NCBI GenBank assembly: GCA_029747015.1
Contig: JAKOGI010000439.1
Span: 62,001-126,000, forward strand
DNA: 64,000 nt
Source of the DNA: Carnegiea gigantea
Lineage: Eukaryota; Streptophyta; Magnoliopsida; Caryophyllales; Cactaceae
Reading direction: 5' to 3'
The position numbers were made by a program, and so were the translations under genes. Under the pieces are notes generated by a model. The model did no database searches. It saw nothing but the letters and a program-made list of their open reading frames with translations, and had not been told where the DNA came from. Each line of letters opens with the position of its first letter. Positions within the stretch are counted from its first letter, which is position 1. This document shows, one piece after another, positions 1 to 11,943 of the stretch.

Positions 1-715
1 TCTCCTCTCCCATATTAACTAATTGACCTCATCTCTCGGTATAAGTCAATCATTCAAAAATATAGATGAAAACTCTCTCAAGCATTTATCGAACACTTGG
101 CGGGCGTGAGGAAAAACTCTACGTTCTAACCATAAGTTGGGTATGGTTACACCTAATACAAGTCTAATTAGTTATCAAGAGGCTAATTACAATCCAAGCC
201 AACGAAAATTAATCGCTAGTCATCACCAAAAAAAATTAAACCTAACTAAACCTAGGCTAACAAACAAGCAAATAAGGATGAATTTTAGACGAGAGAGAAA
301 GAAACTAACCTAATCTAGCAAGGAAATTAAACATGGATTAACAATAAAGACTAAATAAACAAAATACAAGAATTAAACTAACAAAACCTAAACAAAAACA
401 AAATATGAAATAAAGAGAGAGAGAGAAGAAAAAACTTAGGATTGATTGGATGAACTTGAAATCCAACGCTAAAATCCAAATCCACCAAAATTTACAATCT
501 AATCTCGTAATCTAGCCTCCCTAATGGAATTTTTATTTGCAAAACTTAACCTAGAACTAGCCTAAAAATCATCCAAAAGAACCCTGAAAAAGTCCATAAG
601 ATAGGCTTTAAATACAAATCGAGCCAGGGGAAGGGGCAACAACAGCAGGGCAAGGGCCGACATAGCAACCACCGACCGTCGCTAGCCAAGACCAGCTGGC
701 AGCCACCTGGGCGAC
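1..715 (-). repeat. Outer element 3' LTR, left segment
   Basis: The segment aligns base for base, with scattered mismatches and small indels, to 15618-16353 of the outer 5' LTR. Position 1 corresponds to about 15618. It stops at the insertion point of the inner element and resumes at 11939. The right-hand copy has about 20 extra bases near 16290 that are absent here. No gene is present in it; the open frames seen are low-complexity. Confidence 0.88.
711..715. repeat. Target-site duplication of inner element, left copy
   Basis: GCGAC lies directly before the inner LTR and GTGAC (11939-11943) directly after it. The uninterrupted LTR copy has GTGAC at 16349-16353 in the same context. The single difference is a C/T transition, so this is a 5-bp duplication with one later mutation. 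Confidence 0.85.
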
Positions 716-2545
716 TGTACGATAAATTTGAGTGAAATCTAAAGTGCCGCAAGCATACAACTTTCGCTGTAGTACTTGAGGGTTATTTCCACAGGGACGA
801 TGGAAGAGATTTAGGTCACTAGTTAAACTAGGAAAATAAGCTAATGTAACATGATCCTAAACTAATATTAAAGCCATAACAACTAAAATCGTTGATTACA
901 AATAGATCTAAACTAACATCACATGTTACCAAATCCAATCAAACAAGAGTCATTCCAGTGCTAATCTAACCTAAATGAGAGCTACATAATTAAGACAAAC
1001 AGAGAAATAAAACAAACAGAGGAAACAAAACGAATTGAATGAGCAAGCAGGGCATGCCAAAAACTGAGCAGTCACAGGTAGGGGAAAGGGGAAAACCGAA
1101 GCCATGACACCTTAACTTCAACTCAGTCCAGCTTTAAGAGCTGAAGTTTTTGGACCGAAAACAGCATCAGACATCAAAAGAAAAAGCAATCAGCTCAGTT
1201 AGGTTATGTGTCCCAAAATAGGGGAGGGGAAAATAGAGCCGAGACAAGAGCTATCAATAGGAGATCGAACATCACCGACATCCATTATCATCATCAATTA
1301 AAGTAGAGCAACAAGCATCCAAAACCAGAATCACTCATTCTGAATTACTAACAACTGCTATTTTAACTATCATCAATCAAATCTAAAGGCATGAAAATGA
1401 ATCTCAGAGTATAATCGACTAAAAATCATCTAACATCAACCACGATATCAACTCAACAAAATCGAAAAGCACATACAGATTTCCCAGTCCAAAATCTGCT
1501 CTGCTAACATCAAAACATCATTGATTCAACTAAGCCAAGAAAACTAGAAACTGATTTCTCATAAATCATCCAATAAGCATAAAGCATAAATGAAGATTAA
1601 GATTCAAACCCAAACTATGACCTGGAGCAGAATAGCAAAACAGGGCCTTGAACCGAGGAGAGGGGCGAGATTCAGCCATCCATTGACCCAAGAAAATCAT
1701 ACACAAGCTTCAACCATGGCCAACAACGGCAGAAACGCTATTATCATGCTTAACAAAATGAAAACAGGGGAGGGGTGACCGAAATTAAATAAACCAAATC
1801 CACAATCTTACAAAAACAAACTAAAAACCATGAATTTCAACTGGAAAGCATGAAATAATAGCTTAATTACATGAAATTCGGAAGCAAAAAGCAATCTAAA
1901 ATCAAACCCTAAACCAAATTTCTAAAACCCTAAATCTGAAAATCGAAAACACATATGAAATTGAAGCTTAAAAACTCAAAAATTAAAACTATTTGAACCC
2001 TAAAAACCTCCTAACCTCTTCTCTAGAGCCCACTCCCTTCAATTTGTACTCTGCAAGCTTTGATTTCATCCCTCGATTCACTTGTGCCGTGGACGGTGGA
2101 GATAAGGATGTAGGTGGTAGTTGATGCATGAAAGACGGTGATGTGCTGGTGTTTTGGAGTGGGGGATAGGAATGAAGATGGTGAAGTGGTGTTTTAGAGA
2201 GAGAGAGAGCTGAGTTAGAGAGAGAGCAGAGATGATGAGGACGCAGATGGAGAAGCAGGGGAGGAGTTATCAGGTTTTTTTGGGGTTGAAAGCTGAGATA
2301 GAGGAAAGAGAAAATGAGAGTTAAAAGGGGGGTGAACGGATGACGTATGGGGCGCATAGGTAGGCTTGGTTTAGGTTTTATTTTATTTTTGTGTATTTTT
2401 TTGCCTTTTTTCACAAAGCTTCCCTCAATTTATTAAATACCTACAAAATAAAATAAAATCAATGAAAAACCTAAAAATAACAATTATAACGAGTATAAGT
2501 CAGACATAAAAGTATCATAAAAATGGCACACTTTTTGTACGAACA
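716..2545 (-). repeat. Inner element 3' LTR
   Basis: This 1830 bp repeat matches 10095-11938 over its whole length. By eye the first ~120 bases carry about one mismatch per 12-15 positions, so insertion was not recent. In plus-strand reading it starts TGTACGATAAATTTGAG and ends GAACA. A 141-codon open frame inside it (2414-1989, minus) is low-complexity and is not preserved in the other LTR, so it is not called as a gene. Confidence 0.9.
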
Positions 2546-2580
2546 AATACCTCCACACCAAGATTTTGCTCGTCCTCGGG
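2546..2580 (-). promoter_or_regulatory. Polypurine tract of inner element
   Basis: On the minus strand the bases next to the 3' LTR read GAGGACGAGCAAAATCTTGG followed by TGTGGAGGTATT and then the LTR start TGTTCG. A purine-rich TGTGG(G/A)GG block at this place is the usual plus-strand primer of Athila/Tat elements. The outer element has a close relative at 12214-12246. Confidence 0.75.
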
Positions 2581-3845
2581 TAAAACGACTAAACTAACTA
2601 AAAAAAAATGAAAAATGAGAAAAGAAAAATCCTAACTCACTGTCGTAGGAATCACAGTTGCATTTAGCGTATGCAACAAGTTCTTTAAACCCCTCGGTCT
2701 CTCAAGTGGACGAGTGAGGTTCGTGAGGGTTTTTCAAGTGAAATACCCACAAAAAATTATTTTCAAAAAGAAAATCTTTTTGGTTTTTTCTCATAGCTAA
2801 TATGTACAGAGTTGGGAAAAGATATGTACACATTCTAATCAACTAAATCAACCATGTAACCAAGATATCGACCTATATATAAACAGCATGTGCTTCAAAG
2901 CCCTTTATCCCATAAATGACATCACAGCACTAATTTTTCACCCCATTGTACATCCAGATTCTGAATCCATCCCAGTGCTCGTGTGCAAGTGTATCATCAT
3001 CCTAAGGTATAGATTTATCAGAAACAGATTCAATCCCACTTGACTGGCACAACTACATTATTAACATATTAACATTGGAATTTTCGTGTGGCAGTATTAC
3101 CTCAAAGGGTAATACTTAGTAGCATGTGTCTCAAAGGGTAACGCCCAGTAGCGGATGCCTCAAAGGGATACTTGTTATTCCAAATTTTATTTCATCTCTT
3201 TTTCTTTTTCTCTTCTTTATTAATAATATTTTTTTTCCTCTTTTTCCGAAAGTGGCAAAAACCAGAGTAATCATGTCACAAGCAAATGGAAGAATCATTC
3301 ATGGAAGCCTAAGATGTGAAGATAATGATGAAAGAATAAATAAGGATTGGATTACACAATCTATAATCAACAATTGGAGTTAGAATTAGGGCTTAGAATG
3401 TCACACTGAGGTCGGAGACTCGTCCTACTTACATACAAGCTAATAACCAAAGTAAAGGGGATTTAAGCTAATCAGATACAGTACAATCGTCCCTGAAAAC
3501 AAAACAAAAATCTTTTTGGATTTTTCAAAATGTTTCAAAAAAAGGTATGTATACATGGGCACCTCACCTCCACGCCAAAATCTCATAATGTCCTCATTGG
3601 GAGTGGGACAGACACATGAAGGCCAAGAAAAAGAAAAATCTAAAAAGAAAACATATGTTCAAAAATAAAAACAAGACTCAAAAACAAAACAACCAATCAT
3701 AGAAAAACTATACAAAAAGAAACTAGAATAAAACAAAGAAAGAAGAAAAGAGAGAGAGAGAAGAAGAGAAGAAGAGAATAAATTTCTAGCAAACCAGGTC
3801 GGGTGCTAAATACACCCAAGCTATCTCACATCACAATCACCGATC
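2581..3845 (-). other. 3' non-coding region of inner element
   Basis: There is no credible reading frame between the integrase end and the 3' LTR. Parts are collinear with the outer element at 12247-12700: both carry the block around AACTCACTGTYGTAGGAATC and a later TTTTTCACCCCA. At 3099-3170 the phrase CTCAAAGGG followed by AGTAGC recurs three times with a spacing of about 30 bases. An envelope-like frame, which some Athila elements carry here, is not detectable. Confidence 0.6.
3561..3600 (-). other. Second, internal polypurine-tract-like motif
   Basis: On the minus strand this reads GAGGACATTATGAGATTTTG followed by GCGTGGAGGTG. It closely resembles the terminal polypurine tract of the same element, with the same GAGGAC lead, the same spacing and the same GTGGAGGT core, but it lies about 1 kb further inside. 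A similar internal copy occurs in the outer element at 13281-13310. Confidence 0.55.
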
Positions 3846-5050
3846 ACGGCTCAGTTCGTGGAGTATTAGACACTCCACATCTTCTTGATCCGACAGCTCC
3901 AAAAATTATTTCAAACGCTAGCTATTCACTTTGAAGGTGGCACCACTCTGAGGATCCTGAATTTCAACTACACCATAGGAAAAAACATGTGAGATAATAC
4001 AAGGACCCATTCATCGGGACCTCAATTTTTCTGGAAACAGATGGAGCCTAGAGTCATACAAGAGTACTTTCATTCTTGGGGTAAACTCTTTCCTAAAAAC
4101 CTGTCGATCATGAAACAACTTCGTCATCTCTTTGTAAGATCGAGCACTCTCATAAGCCTCAACTCTAATCTCATCAAGCTCACTCAGTTGCAGTCGTCTC
4201 TCCTTACCCGCCTCAGTTAAGTTATAATTAAGCTTCTTAATGGCTCACCAAGCTTTATGTTATATCTCCACAGGTAAATGACAAGGCTTACCATAAACCA
4301 CCATATAAGGTGACATACTAAGGGAGTTTTGAAAGCCGTCCTATATGCCCAAAGAGTATCCACTATCTTGTCAGCGTAGTCTTTCCTATTCCTATTCACT
4401 GTCTTTTCTAAAATTTATGTGATATGTCGATTGGACACTTCAACCTGACCACTAGTTTGGGGATGGTAGGGAGTAGCAAGCCTATGGACTATGGAATACC
4501 TCTTCAGTAAGGCATCAAAAGATCTATTATTAAAATGGGTGCCCTAATCATTAATGATAGCATGGGGCATACCAAATCGAGCAAAGATGTTCTTCCTAAT
4601 AAGAAATTTCACGACGACTTTAGCTTTATTGATCCTAGAAGGGATGGCCTCAACCCATTTAGAAATATAATCCACAGCTAACAAAATGTATTCATTCCCA
4701 AAGGAAGATGAAAATGGTCTCATAAAGTCTATATCCCACACATCGAAAACCTCTACAACAATGATGGGGTTCAGTAGCATCATATCTCTCCTGCTTATTC
4801 TACCCAATTGCTGGCATCTAGGACAACTCTTGTAGTACTCAAATGCATCTTTAAACAAAGTACGCTAGTAAAAACCACATTGAAAAACCTTGGCTGCTAT
4901 CTTCCTATCACTAAAATATCCGCCACATGCCTGGTCATGACAAAAAGAAATGACACTTCTCACCTCATGGTCGGGAATGCACCTCCTAAAGGCTTGGTCA
5001 GAGCAATACTTAAATAGATAAGAGTCAACCCAAATAAAGAATTTCATAAG
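3846..5050 (-). pseudogene. Integrase region of inner gypsy element (broken)
   Basis: Integrase would join the retroelement DNA to the chromosome. The N-terminal zinc-binding region is at 5047-4800; both expected histidines (normally in CGGHF and TAHKV) appear as Tyr and Ala, while the SCPRCQQ cysteines remain. The catalytic core follows, with DIDFMRPF (first Asp), IIND (second Asp, near 4550) and GQVEVSNR (Glu, near 4430). Trp-to-stop (TAG) at about 4863 separates the zinc region from the core, and a stop follows IIND. A frameshift near 4320 breaks the section after AFKTPL; matching sequence then continues to about 3850 through YGVVEIQDPQSGA, the usual C-terminal tail. All recognisable parts up to 4320 share one frame. 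Confidence 0.88.
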
Positions 5051-5157
5051 GTGGAAGAATCTATCCCTGTCATTCTTAGTCTAACACTCAGGGATCCTAC
5101 AATGTCTAAATAGTTCACAATATCAGCATACCAAGGATCAGGGTGAACAGTATACAG

Positions 5158-5700
5158 TTACTCATTGGGAAAGCACTCAGAAATACTGGACTCACTCTCT
5201 CTATCATAGAGGATTCTAGACAGATGGCCAGCTATAAGGCTTTCAGAACCTTTCTTATCCTTGATTTCATAGTCAAATTCTTGCAAAAACAAAATCCATC
5301 TCATAAGTCTAGACTTAGCATCCTTCTTAGAAAAGAAGGTGCTTAAGAGTAGAGTGGTCAATATAAACAATCACATGTGACCTAATCAGATAGGGTATGA
5401 ACTTTTCAAAACCAAAGATCACAGTTAAAAATTCTTTCTCAATAACAGTGTAATTCAGCTGGGCATCCTTCAACGTGTGACTAGCATAGTAAATAATATG
5501 GGGTTCCTATCAATACGCTGTTCTAGAACAACCCTAATAGCATAATCAGACGCGTCACATATCAATTCAAATGTTTCTCTCCAGATGGGAGGATGAAGAA
5601 TAGGAGCAGAGGTTAAGGTCTCCTTAAGCTTAGAAAATGCCTCAAGACAATCTTCAGAGAAATGAAATGGCACATCTTAGCTAGCAGATTGGACAAAGGC
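5158..5700 (-). pseudogene. RNase H region of inner gypsy element (broken)
   Basis: RNase H removes the RNA strand during reverse transcription. ICDASDYAIRVVLEQR near 5560 matches the start of the gypsy RNase H domain, where the Asp in CDAS is catalytic. The C-terminal end is recognisable at 5370-5158 as SKKDAKSRLMRWILFLQEFD, then DKKGSE and HLSR. Stops and a damaged stretch separate the two at 5470-5370. It is in the same frame as the reverse transcriptase, and the integrase after it is in a different frame, so a shift lies between 5158 and 5047. Confidence 0.85.
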
Positions 5701-6468
5701 TTTGCAATCTTACTAAAGTCCTTAATGAAATGATGATAAAAGCCAGCATGTCCAAAGAAAGGTGTCGCCTATTTCACACAAGTGGGAGGGGGAAGATTAA
5801 TAATCAAGTCAGTCTCAGCTTTGTCTACCTCAATTCCAATCGAGAAATAATATGTCCTAAGACTATACCCTTTTTAACTATGAAGTCACATTTCTCCCAG
5901 TTAAAGTCAAGTTTTTCTCCCTACACCTCTCCAATGCCTTTCTCAAATTATATAAGCAATCATCAAAAGAAGATCCAAACACAGAAAAGTCATCCATGAA
6001 AATTTCCATACACTGCTCAACTAGATATGAGAAAATAGAAATCATGCATCTTTGAAAGGTAGCAGGGGTATATAATCCAAACGGCATTCTTCTAAAGGCA
6101 TATGTCCCAAATAGACAAGTGAAAGTAGTCTTCTCCTGATCCTCAGGAGCAATAGAGATCTGTGTATAACCGAAATATCTATCTAAAAAGTAATAGAAGG
6201 AATGTCCAGCCAGCCTCTCTAGCATTTGATCCAAGAAGGGGACGGGAAAATGGTCTTTCCTAGTGGCAGCATTCAATATTCTATAATCTATACACACACG
6301 CCACCCAGATTGAACTCGAGTAGGGACTAACTCATTCTTATCATTCCTAATCATAGTAATACTGGTCTTTTTAGGAACAACTTGAACAGGGTTAAGCCAC
6401 GCAGTATCAGAAATAGGATAGATAATCCCATGGTCTAATTATTTCAACACTTCCTTCTTAACTACTTC
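5701..6468 (-). pseudogene. Reverse transcriptase of inner gypsy element (broken)
   Basis: This copies element RNA into DNA. The stretch 6354-5878 is open for 158 codons. It shows WRVCIDYRILNAATRKDHFP (palm entry), FLDQMLERLAGHSFYYFLD, the FGLYTPATFQRCM block and the catalytic MEIFMDDFSVFG, where MDD replaces the more common VDD as is usual in Athila-type enzymes. Upstream, 6468-6355 still reads as the typical VVKKEVLK and ISDTAWLNPVQVVPKK segment but holds a stop. Gly in the expected FLDGYSGY is Arg and Phe (FLDRYFGY), a damaging change. Downstream of 5878 the thumb continues with stops. Confidence 0.9.
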
Positions 6469-7335
6469 CTACAAGGTGAGATTCAAATGCCTTTGGTGGT
6501 CATGGTAGGGCTTAGTATTGTCCTCTAAATGAATTTTATATTGTACAATAGAAGGACTAATACCCTTGATATCCCTTAAAGTCCGTCCTAAAGCTTCATT
6601 GTTCTCTCTAAGTAAAGTAATCAGTTTATCCTCTTGGTCCCAGTCCAAATCAGAAGCAATAATGACAGGTAAGGATTCATCAGGTCCTAGGAATGCATAC
6701 TTAAGAGAGTCAGGAAGAGGTTTCAATTCAAGAGCAACAGGAGAAACAGATTCAGTAGCAAATTCAGAAACAACAGTGAGTAGACAATCAGCAGTAGAGC
6801 ACAAGTCATTAAACTCAAACACATTATGTTCGGGCTCATCATTTATACGAAATGACTCATACTCAGTAACAAATACATCATCAAAAGTATCATCGAATAC
6901 AAAATCTCCTACCCAGTTAAGAGTAGAAAATTCCATATCATCAAATCCAGAAGCTGTCTTTGCATGTTAAAGATGTTCAATTCCATAGTCATGTTATCAA
7001 AAAACAGTCTCATCATACCATTCCTGTAATGAATGAGGGCATTGACAGTGGATAAGAAAGGACGTCCTAGAATCATAGGAACTTGACTAGCTAAGTTGAA
7101 CACCTTCTTAGTTTCAATCATAACAAAGTTCACCGGGTAAATGAACTCACCCACTCTATTCAGCACATCCTCGACTATCCCCTTGGGCACTTTAGTCGAT
7201 CTATCAGCCAGTTAAATGACCATTTTAGTAAGTTTTAGCTCACCTAACTCTAACCTCTCAGACTCAGTAAAGGGCATCAAGTTAACACTAGCCCCTAGGT
7301 CAAGCAATGCTCTGTGAATGAGTTAGTCTCCTATG
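6469..7335 (-). pseudogene. Aspartic protease and linker of inner gypsy element (broken)
   Basis: The retroviral-type aspartic protease would cut the polyprotein. Its active-site motif is visible near 7305-7285 as LLDLGASVNLMPF (DLG form of DTG). Next comes ADRS, PKGIVEDVL, and the second protease signature ILGRPFLSTVNALIHYRNG near 7070. A Gln-to-stop (CAA to TAA) occurs just before LADRS near 7215. A frameshift at about 6945-6960 separates this from the acidic linker 6936-6469, which runs into the RT in its own frame and includes the segment LPDSLKYAFLGPDESLPVII. That segment is typical of the Athila protease-RT linker. Confidence 0.85.
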
Positions 7336-7381
7336 ACTATAGACACAATAAGCCAACTGAGGTCCTTATACTTCATCGGGA

Positions 7382-9255
7382 TCAAAAAAGGATAGAATTA
7401 GTACCAGAGGTCAAGAAAGCCTTCTTAGATACACCAGTTGCTTTCTTATTCGTACATAGCTTATTTAAGAATTTAGCATATGGAGGGATCTGCTGAATAG
7501 CATCGAGCAAGGGAATTTTGATCTTTACTTGAGAGAAGATCTCTCTCATCTTCTCAATATGATCTTGATCTTTCTTCTTTAGTCTATGGGGAAAAGGAGG
7601 TAAAGGCATCTGAATTTTCTCAGAAGAAGAGGGGAGGAAGAATCCTTAGAAGTTGAAGAACTTGCTAGGTCAGAGGAGTTTTTCTCTTTATGCTCCTGTT
7701 TCTTAGAAGGTGACTCAGGAGAGGAAGGACAATCTGAAGCATTGGGAAAACCGTCAGTAGCATCCCTTGACTAATTGGATGAACCAGTCTCTAGAGGCGA
7801 AGAGGGAGAAGAATTTTGGAAGAATTGGTGAGGGTAACTGCAAGGTTCATTACAATTTCTCACTTGGTTATCAACCTCTCGATCAAAACGGAGAGAAATA
7901 ATCGCATTCACCTTTCTCACAGGCTCACAAGGGTTACCAGAAGAAGGGGACCCGTAACCTTTATGGTTCACCTCAGGTTTACTCGGGAAACTACCTGATT
8001 CCCTAGAAGATGATGCTAATTGGGAAAATTGTTCGGTCATTATTCTCATCATTCTTTCCATGTTAGCATTAATCATTCTCTTCACATTGTTATTGATTCT
8101 CCTATCTAATTTATCAATATCCGTATAGCCAAGAGGAGGTTGAACTTGAGCTATGGGATGTGAAGGTCTAGGTGCATTAGGCACACCTGAAAAAGCCTGT
8201 CTCTAAAAGGAATTTGAAGGACGAGAGATAGATTGGGAGTTGTTTCCAGGAAACATCCCAGGTTGAGATTTAAGAACCGTAGCATTTGATCCACTATTTC
8301 ATGAAAAGTTAAGGTGATTTCTCTACCCTAGGTGATAATAAGGGAAGAAGGGGTCATTCTTAGGTCTCTAAAAGGCCATACTCGCTTTCTCTTACTTAGT
8401 TGCTAACTGATAAGCAAAATAAGAATAAGCACTCAAAGAATGATCTAGGGCATGGTAATGAGAATAAGACACTGTCGATGTCTGAGATAACTGGGACATC
8501 TGGGGAGATGATCCCTTCAACATATTTTCTAAAACAGCAATCTTAGACTCCAAGTGACTTATATCAGAAATAGAATGCAATCCACCCTTTGCAAACCTAA
8601 AACTCAGGCTGTCATCACGAGCAATTTTTCACTGCATGGTTTTCTCAGCCAAGTCCTCTAAAAACTTCTAAGCAGCTCTGGGGTTCTTAGAAAGAAAGCC
8701 ACCCTGACACATGAATACTACCATGGTTCTTGTCTGTTGGTCAAGTCCGTTATATACAATTTGGCGCAAGCGTGCTTGGTCTAAACCATGATGGGGACAT
8801 TGGGCCAACAAAGTTTTAAACCTATTAAAATATTTTCAAAATGATTCCCTATACAGTTACACAAATTGATTAATTTCATTCCTCAACTTAACGGTCTTGG
8901 CATTAGGGAAATATTTTCTTAAGAACAATCTGACAAAATCATTACAGAAAGTAACAGAATTAGCAGTCAAGCCATACATCCAAGTTTTAACAGAATCTTT
9001 CAAAGCAAAAGGAATCAATTTCATTCACACAACATCAATGGGAATATTAGGAAAATGCATCATAGACCAAACTTCTTCGAATTCTCTCAAAAATAAATAA
9101 GCATCCTCTAAACTTGTAAATTTAGGGAGCATGTGAGTATAATGAGGTTTTAATTTGAAGGTTACATTTAGTGTAAGATTAGGCATAACAAAGTACGATG
9201 GCAAAGCAGCCCTAGGAGGAGAAAAAATATTACTCAAAGTCCTTTCTTGTGCCAT
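7382..9255 (-). pseudogene. gag of inner Athila-like element (broken)
   Basis: Gag would form the particle that packages element RNA. The start at 9255 (MAQERTLSNIFSPPRA) is chosen because it matches the conserved Athila gag N-terminus and follows a non-coding leader. From 9255 to 7771 the homologous pieces lie in one frame interrupted by several stops. FLREFEEVWSMMHFPNIPID ends at a TGA that looks like a mutated CGA; then come FALKDSVKTWMYGL and a region with LENMLKGSSPQMSQ. The last part, 8184-7771, is charged and polar. A further segment in another frame (7609-7382), PLLDAIQQIPPYAKFLNKLC, is the conserved gag-protease junction peptide. No zinc knuckle is visible. Confidence 0.85.
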
Positions 9256-10069
9256 ATTCCTTAACTCAAGCTTAGGTTCAGATTCAGGTTCTAAGTCAGG
9301 GTCGGGCTCACTCCTAACGAGTCTTTGATTTTCAGGGTCTCAAACCCAACTAGTCATATAAACCCCACACCTTCACAAAAAGTCCTCTTTTTGGTCTTTT
9401 TCTCTTTCTTTTTTTTTTTTTGATTTTTAAATTTTATAATAAATTTTTTTTTTCTTAAGCACAAAATTAAATCAAAATGTTTCTCCATCCCAAAGACGAT
9501 TTGCAAACAAGAGATAGCCAAATCAAAAAAAGTTAATCAATTTCTAAAATAAAAGTAAGACACATCCCAACAAAAACTAAATTCAAATTACTAATTCTAA
9601 AACTACCAAACACCTTCATCAACTTACACTATAAATCAATTCTAAGTCGTTTGTTTTTAGAGTTTTTCAATAAAACCTTTTTGTTCCCCTTGAAGTCTTA
9701 AGTTTTTCTAAATTTTTATGGGTTTTTGGATTTTTTTCAAGAAATGAACTAACTAAATCGCAACTAATAAAGTAAATCAAAGCACAAGCAACTAATAAGA
9801 ACGAAACTAAGAGAAAATAAAGTGCTCAAACTGAGGGAAACATAAACTTGCCACTTTGTTTTTGAGGTTTTTAAAAGTTTCAATTTTTTTTTTTTGTGGT
9901 TTTCAAGTTTTTCAATTTTTTTTTTCAATTTTAGGCTTTTCCCTGTTTTTTGGATTTTTGAATAATTCAAGCAATGTACTAAATCATCTTACAACTTAAT
10001 AATGTAATCAAGCAACTGAATATTAAAGTAGCTAAGAAAAAGGAAAATAAAACCTAATCTTATGCTGTC
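9256..10069 (-). other. 5' leader of inner element
   Basis: This is the non-coding stretch between primer-binding site and gag start. It is strongly AT-rich with T/A homopolymers (for example around 9410-9450 and 9885-9925). The small open frames in it are lysine-rich translations of A-tracts and are not supported as genes. Confidence 0.65.
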
Positions 10070-10088
10070 GTGCTTGACAACGGCACCA
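10070..10088 (-). promoter_or_regulatory. Primer-binding site, tRNA-Asp type
   Basis: On the minus strand this reads TGGTGCCGTTGTCAAGC, six bases inside the 5' LTR. Plant tRNA-Asp ends in GGCAACGGCGCCA, whose complement is TGGCGCCGTTGCC; the two C-to-T differences fit decay. Asp-type priming is characteristic of Athila elements. Confidence 0.78.
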
Positions 10089-10094
10089 AAAACT

Positions 10095-11938
10095 TTTACG
10101 ATAAATTTGAGTGAAATCTAAAGTGCCGGAAGCGTATAACTTTCGCTGTAACACTTGAGGGTCGTTTCCACATGGACGATGGAACAGATTTAGGTCACTG
10201 GTTAAACTAGAGAAAGAAGCTAATCTAACATAATTCTAAACTAATATTAAAGCCATAAAAACTAAAACCATTGATTACAAATAGATCTAAACTAACATCA
10301 CATGATACCAAATCCAATCAAACAAGAGTCATTCTAGTGCTAAACTACCCTAAATGAGAGCTATGTGATTAAGACAAACAGAGAAATAAAACAAATAGAG
10401 GAAATAGAATGAATTAAACGAGCAAGCAGGGCATACTAAAAACTGAATAGTCATAGTTAGGGGAAAGGGGGAAAACCGAAACCATGACACCTTAACTTCA
10501 ACTTAGTCCAGCTTCAAGAACTGAAGTTTTGGACCAAAAATAGCATCAGACATCAAAAGAAAAACCAATCAGCTCATTTAGGTTATGCGTACCAAAATAG
10601 GGGAGGGGAAAATAGAGCCGAGGCAAGAGCTATCAAGAGGAGATCCAACATCACCGACATTTATTATCATCATCAATCAAAGTAGAGCAACAAGCATCCA
10701 AAACCAAAATCACTCATTCAGAATTACTAAGAACAGCTATTTTAACTATCATCAATCAAACCTAAAGGCACGAAAATGAATCTCAGAGTATAATCGACTA
10801 AAAATCACCTAACATAACCACGATATCAACTCAACAAAATCAAAAAGCACATACAGATTTCGCAGTCCAAAATCTGCTCTACTAACATCAAAACATCATT
10901 GATTCAACTAAGCCAAGAAAACTAGAAACTGAGCAAGAGGGTTCGATTTCTCAGAAATCATCCAACAAGCATAAAGCATAGATAAAGATTAGGATTCAAA
11001 CCCAAACTATGACTTGGAGCAGAACAGTGAAATAGGGCCTTGAACTGAGGAGAGGAGTAAGATTCAGCCATCCATTGACCCAAGAAAATCAGACACGAGC
11101 TTCAACCATGGCTAACAATGGCGGAAACGCCATTGCCATGCTCAACAAAATGAAAACAGGGGAGGGGGTGATCGAAATTAAATAAACCGAATTCACAATC
11201 TCACAAAAACAAACTAAAAACCATGAATTTCAAGTAGAAAACACCAAATAGTAGCTTAATTACATGAAATTCGGAACCAAAAACCAATCTAAAATCAAAC
11301 CCTAAACCAAATTTCTAAAACCTTAAATCTGGAAATCGAAAACACATATGAAATTGAAGCCTAAAAACTCAAAAATTAAAACTATTTGAACCCTAAATAC
11401 CTCCTAACCTCTTCTCTAGAGCCGACTCCCTTCAATTTGTACTCAGCAAGCTTCCATTTCAGCCCTCGATTCACTTGTGCCATGGATGGTGGAGATGAGG
11501 ATGTAGGTAGCAGTTGATGCGTGAAAGATGGTGATGTGCTAGCGTTTTGGAGTGGGGGATGCAGATGAAGATGGTGAAGTGGTGTTTTAGAGAGGGAGAG
11601 CTGAGTTAGTGAGACAGCAGAGATAATGAGGACGAAGATGGAGAAGTAACGGAGGGGGTATCAGGTTTTTTTGGGGTTGGAAGCTGAGATAGAGGTGAGA
11701 GAAAATGAGAGTTAAAATGGGGGTGAACGAATCACGTGAGGGGCAGATGGGTAGGCTTGGTTTAGGTTTTATTTTATTTCTGTGTATTTTTTTTACCTTT
11801 TTTTCACAAAGCTTCCCTTAATTTATTGGACACCTACAAAATAAAATAAAATCTATTAAAAACCTAAAATTAACAATTGTAACAAGCATAAATTAGGCAT
11901 AAAAGTATCATAAAAATGACACATTTTTGGCATGAACA
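10095..11938 (-). repeat. Inner element 5' LTR
   Basis: 1844 bp, matching 716-2545. It contains the transcription control region of the element, but no single promoter motif can be named with confidence. Its inner end has mutated (CTTTTACG instead of CTGTACG), removing the expected CA terminus on the minus strand. The far end, GAACA, is followed directly by the target duplication. Confidence 0.9.
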
Positions 11939-11943
11939 GTGAC
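11939..11943. repeat. Target-site duplication of inner element, right copy
   Basis: GTGAC, identical to the empty site in the other outer LTR (16349-16353) and one transition away from the left copy at 711-715. Confidence 0.85.

Larger units (their letters stand above)
716..11938 (-). mobile_element. Inner Athila-like Ty3/gypsy retrotransposon
   Basis: This is a complete but dead 11.2 kb element in minus orientation. Order in its own sense: 5' LTR (11938-10095), primer-binding site (10088-10070), gag, protease, reverse transcriptase, RNase H, integrase, a 1.3 kb 3' non-coding tract, polypurine tract and 3' LTR (2545-716). Integrase following RNase H identifies Ty3/gypsy order. The tRNA-Asp-type priming site and the RT sequence around MEIFMDDFSVFG fit the Athila/Tat branch. 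LTRs begin TG and end CA, except where the right copy has mutated at its inner end. Many in-frame stops and at least two frameshifts show it cannot encode its proteins. No envelope-like frame is visible. Confidence 0.9.

Noticed and set aside
1989..2414. 141-codon minus-strand frame in the inner 3' LTR
   Set aside because: Low-complexity Pro/Ser/Leu composition and not kept open in the matching part of the other LTR (about 11380-11810).
2581..3845. Envelope-like gene expected in some Athila elements
   Set aside because: No frame, signal peptide or membrane segment is visible on the minus strand in this interval.
6566..6970. 134-codon plus-strand frame
   Set aside because: Antisense shadow of the protease-RT linker of the inner element.
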